From Carex sylvatica (Eukaryota > Streptophyta > Magnoliopsida > Poales > Cyperaceae): DNA of 64,000 bases. Position 1 is the first letter of the stretch. The number at the start of each line of letters is the position of its first letter. Shown piece by piece: positions 60,161 through 64,000 of the stretch. Position numbers and translations under genes: made by a program. The stretch is from the NCBI GenBank assembly GCA_964058845.1, contig CAXKVR010000021.1, forward strand, positions 310,001 through 374,000, given 5' to 3'. The notes below the pieces were generated by a model. It saw only the letters and a list, made by a program, of their open reading frames with translations. It searched no databases and was not told where the DNA came from.

Positions 60161-60970
60161 TAAGAATTATGTATAGTCAAATACTTGTGACTTGCGAGGA
60201 AGGTACAGTCAAATGCCAATGGGGTATATATGTTATTGGCATCCAGCTGGAAGAAATTAAGCAATGATTGCTCCATGTTCAACGCCAGAGAGTTCTCATA
60301 TTTAAAACATAAATATGAGTAAGGTTTAATTGGGTGATATAGATAATATAAGCTTATTTGTACTATGATTTTAAAAATTTATTATATAAATTTTAAATTT
60401 TAATTTAAGTAGCTTAATAATTATATAATAAATTAAATTTGTAGAATATTAATTTTTATTATTTTTGAAATATTTTTACTATTTTTTAGAATTTATAAAA
60501 GATGGAGAAAATGACCTAAAATATTAATAATTTTTTTTATTTGTAAGTTATCATCTTTCATTAATTATAAAAAATAGTAAAAAAATTTAAAAATACTAAA
60601 AATTGGTGTTCATTATATAACTAATTTATTAAAATACTTCGATTAAAATTTAAATTTTATTCGATAGGTTTCTAAAACTGTAACACAGATAATCTTATGC
60701 ATGCTATCTATAGCACTCAAGTCTTACTCATTTTAAATTATCTGAATTAGGAGTTGGAAAACAACTGTATTTTGTTTACAGTAGTTCTCCATGTCTTGTT
60801 AAAACTGGCAACATAGGATCCCAGAAAATAAGAAATAAAATAGAAAGGTAATTCTAACAAATTTATATTTACAGCCTGTCTTAACTTATATTTCTATGAT
60901 TAAAATTTAAATTAGAAAATTTATGGAACTTTCCTTTTATTGGTGAAAAGAGTATTAGTCAGTTAAACAT

Positions 60971-61573
60971 CAATGTTCTAAATAGCACGATATAGTGATG
61001 CAATAGTATGTTATAGTATTTTCGGACCTTAAACGCTAAGGTATGAGATATAAGTTCGATGTTTCAGTTACGACCGCTATAGCGATAATAGCAGTTCACT
61101 AATTGCACTACACGCTATGCTACATAGACTTTTATTTAATGGCTCAAACTAAAACTTTTTTAAGGATAAATTTTTTCAAGGTCCGTATTATTTTTGCTTT
61201 TAAATAAAAAATTATAGATGGTTTATGTCATGATGCTTAAGTTTTTTTTAACAGAGATATACAGTTTATGTCATGATACTTGTGTTATTTTGAATGAAAA
61301 AAAAAAGATAAACAGTTTATGATATTATTAGAGATATTTTGAATAGCAATTTGAATTTTATATTAGTTTAATATTAATATTCTAATTCTTTAATCAATTT
61401 TGTGTTACTTTTTGCTCTAGATAATGTTGATAATGAATAGAAATATAAAACATATTTTTTAAAACAATAAACGCTATGTATGATAGCTTTCGCTATAACT
61501 ACGCTATTTGTGATAGCTTTTTTTTTTAGCCTTTTCGCAATGATGCGATAATCGCTATTTAATTAGAACCTTG
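60971..61573. mobile_element. hAT-type MITE, older copy
   Basis: It starts CAATGTTCTAAATAGC and ends TAGAACCTTG, with tagcg/cgcta-type subterminal words as in 48207-48801. The flanks (g)ttaaacat and gttaacat look like an eroded 8-bp duplication. Length is 603 bases. Confidence 0.7.
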
Positions 61574-61860
61574 GTTAACATATCCACCAAAACTTATTAA
61601 AACATCAAATTTCTTATTTTCTTATCAAAACGAAATATTATTTCGTAGATACTCTACCTTCATTTAATCTATTATTATTTCTAATTAATAATTAGTTGAT
61701 CATTTTATCATTCATCTCTTTTGTTTTGTAAGACAAATCCAATTTTTGTTAGTCATGTTTGGTTATGTATTCTTAGGACCTATTTGGAAGCTTTTAAACT
61801 TTATGGGACTGTTCGGCAACAAGAAATTAAGAGTGAAGAATTAAGAGTTTAAAAAGTACT

Positions 61861-61945
61861 AAGGAACTGATATTTGATTGTTTTAATATGAACTGATATT
61901 TGATTGTTTTAATATGAACTGATATTTGATTGTTTTAATATGTAA
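61861..61945. repeat. Tandem repeat of about 32 bp
   Basis: The phrase gaactgatatttgattgttttaatat occurs three times in succession, starting near 61864, 61895 and 61916. Confidence 0.7.
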
Positions 61946-63624
61946 ATAAAAGCTAAAGAAATTAATTAAATGAAGAGGTAGAGAAGGTGATCTTAATTAA
62001 TCCACGCTAAAAAATAATATTCAACAGAATTAAGAAATTAAGGAAGCTAAAAAAAATAGATTAAAACTTAAAAAGACTTACCGGAATTTAAAGGATTTTG
62101 AATCTGGCACAAAAATTTTCCCTGCCCCGTTCGGTTGTACTTTTTTGTGGAGATGGAATTGGATTCTATTACCACTTTTATTTCGAACCATTTGTTATTT
62201 GGTTGGAAATTTTTTTTTTTATGAGATTGCATTATTTTTTTTTCCAAATGTTGTTGTCGTCTCTCTCCTCATTAACATATACTAATCCATGGCAATGATG
62301 ACATGTTGATATTTATTTTATACTTAAGATAACATAGTTGCTATGAGAGCATATCAAAAAGAATTTTTGTGAGATCATCTCTAATTTTTTAATTGTAACA
62401 CATATCACGTGATCAAGTCAACACCTTTAACAATTAATTATTTTTTAACATTTCTTAAATTATATGTATTTAATCAAATCACAAAATTTAGACTTTAGCG
62501 AATTGTATATGAATATAAACAAGTTATTATGCTTACAAATTATAGCCATTATTTTTTTACTTAATTTAATTTTCTAATTATAAAAGAATGTTCCGAGTTA
62601 TAATAAAATTTAATGATTTTTGTTATTATTTTAATATCATTATGGAAAATCATAATAATTTTCTATTTTTTTCTTATATATTTTATTATATATGTTAATT
62701 ATTAGCTATTATTCATAAACTTAGTATTGATAATTATACCATATAGTTTACCAATAATATATTTCTCAAATTATAATTTTCAAACTAATCCCACAATATA
62801 CAACCAAATACTCATTTTAGCACATTTCCATAATCAATCTCGTGCGTATTAATACGTTCTCACCTTCTCAAAAATGAATTCTCATTTCCATCAAATATCA
62901 TCCCGTGTAATCCCTTGACAAACGAACATGCTCTAACAGATTCACATCTCTTGTAGGATAATTGATGGTAGGAGTATTTTGTCACCCACATAATTTTAAA
63001 AATATTAATTATGTATATTGAAATTGAAATTAATTTGTTTCTTTAGTATTTATATATATGGTTCATTCTCTCAAAAAATATTAAATGTGTGTATGTAGTT
63101 AACTAGTTAGAATTTTATTTTGTGGCCCTGAAAACTTAATTTAAATTTCAGCTGTCTTATATTATGTATTTTACATTTAAACCTCTAATTTAAATTTTCT
63201 GGTTACCCAACTACAACATATTAGCATTATAGATTTTTGCATTATCTAACTCCTTAATTATAAACCTTACCAGGTCAGAATTTTTCTGACTGAGCTGTTG
63301 TACTATTCCACAATTTTTATTAGAGAAATTATCTAATGAGTAACATAAAGCCAATAATGAGTCATGACACCTAACGTTATAAGTATACTTATGGAAACAA
63401 GTGAGTTTCCACAATTTTTATTAAAGTAAACTCACAACAGTAAATAGATTCTAAAAAATGTAAATTTTTTTCTCAAAATACATTTTTATTTAAAAAATAT
63501 GTTTAATGTTTAATTCTGAAAAATAAAAATATGAATATATACTACAGAAAGATGAGTAATTACCATAGCCGGATAGCCCTCACAACAAATTATACCAGAG
63601 GGATTGCAATTCCAAGTTTATTCA

Positions 63625-63660
63625 ACTCGGCCCAAAACACAATTTGGGCCCACTTAAAAA
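63625..63660 (+). promoter_or_regulatory. Site II-like elements upstream of the QCR9-like gene
   Basis: GGCCCA near 63629 and TGGGCCCA near 63645 lie about 300 bases before the start codon. The left unit keeps two GGCCCA words at the equivalent place (59546 and 59564). Site II (TGGGCY) elements are common in plant respiratory-chain gene promoters, which fits the gene call. Confidence 0.45.
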
Positions 63661-63942
63661 CTTAGCCCGCTTCTACTTCTCTCATTCGGTTCCATTCCAT
63701 TAGTCTAATCAACACTTCGCTAAATATGTGTCCAGATCCCCTAAAGTAACCTAAATTTGAAACTTTAGATCCGAACCTTCCGGATCAATCGAGGCCTCTT
63801 TAATATTTTTTGCAAGAGCAGATTGGACGGTCCAAATCTAAAATCGGAATTTAGGTTACTTTAGGGGATACGAAGAAGGAACCGAGCTCTTCTCTTTCTC
63901 TCCTCCGTCGATTCGAAGAAGCAAATCCATTTCAGATCTGGA

Positions 63943-64000
63943 ATGGGGACGTTGGATGCGCTATATCATGTCGTGATGCGTTGCAACTCCTTCTACTTCA
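63943..64000 (+). CDS. Start of a probable complex III subunit 9 (QCR9/UQCRX-like) gene, cut by window edge
   Basis: ATG at 63943 opens MGTLDALYHVVMRCNSFYF and continues past the window end. Plant QCR9 proteins, small single-helix subunits of the mitochondrial cytochrome bc1 complex, carry an (L/F)Y(K/R)..MRRNSVYVTF stretch near the N-terminus, which this resembles. Three positions differ from that pattern (Arg to His, Arg to Cys, Val to Phe twice), so the copy may be diverging or dead. Only 19 codons are visible, and the call rests partly on recall of the family and on the site II elements upstream. Confidence 0.5.
   Translation, partial: MGTLDALYHVVMRCNSFYF

Larger units (their letters stand above)
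60161..64000. repeat. Tandem segmental duplication, right unit
   Basis: Second unit of the duplication described for 57540-59928. It is longer because of about 2 kb of extra sequence (60320-62950), including a hAT-type MITE at 60971. The extra sequence is AT-rich and I see no gene in it. Confidence 0.75.

Noticed and set aside
1..64000. tRNA, rRNA or snoRNA genes
   Set aside because: I looked for tRNA A/B-box pairs and rRNA words and saw none convincing; a covariance-model scan would be needed to exclude small RNAs.

Overview
The window looks like nuclear DNA of a flowering plant, most likely a eudicot. It is AT-rich, its genes have many short GT-AG introns, and its protein families are plant-specific: an F-box/FBD protein, a U-box receptor-like cytoplasmic kinase, a CYP74 P450, a MULE transposase and plant-type CIA1. 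Most of the space between genes is transposon debris. I cannot name the species.

Layout from left to right. 0-11 kb is repeats: one half of a dispersed duplication (about 310-1430), a MITE, a 1.8-kb solo LTR with 5-bp target duplications (3577-5385), a decayed LINE reverse transcriptase (about 5590-6500), a CCGCATAT-rich block, and one weak gene relic. 11.6-15.7 kb, minus strand, holds a U-box protein kinase that lacks its usual N-terminal domain. Directly upstream of it, on the same strand, is a truncated EH-domain (AtEH1/Pan1-like) gene piece. 16.4-20.2 kb is the second half of the duplication, rearranged by two inverted copies of a MULE-like element that flank a flipped host segment. 20.3-23.1 kb, minus strand, is an intact three-exon F-box/FBD/LRR gene. 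Its probable 5' leader abuts a complete 5.2-kb MULE (23115-28363, 9-bp target duplication) whose transposase carries two stops and a frameshift. 28.5-36.8 kb is a second solo LTR of the same type, another LTR-derived stretch and MITEs.

37.6-51.7 kb is the conserved gene core. A 16-exon kelch-repeat gene (+, 37604-45475) converges on a 10-exon WD40 gene for CIA1/CIAO1 (-, 46496-51698), a cytosolic Fe-S cluster assembly factor. I could place every splice junction of both genes in phase. 54.4-55.9 kb, minus strand, is an intronless CYP74 gene for oxylipin metabolism. 57.5-64 kb is a tandem segmental duplication that ends in the start of a probable complex III subunit 9 (QCR9-like) gene. The left copy is cut off after 13 codons; the right copy runs off the window edge.

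I found no operon-like system or unknown defence-like system. The most notable items are the transposon-mediated inversion with swapped target-site duplications, the possible EH-kinase-U-box chimera, the partial exon copies in CIA1 intron 1, and the duplicated QCR9-like 5' end. Everything rests on reading the sequence by eye; no database search was run.
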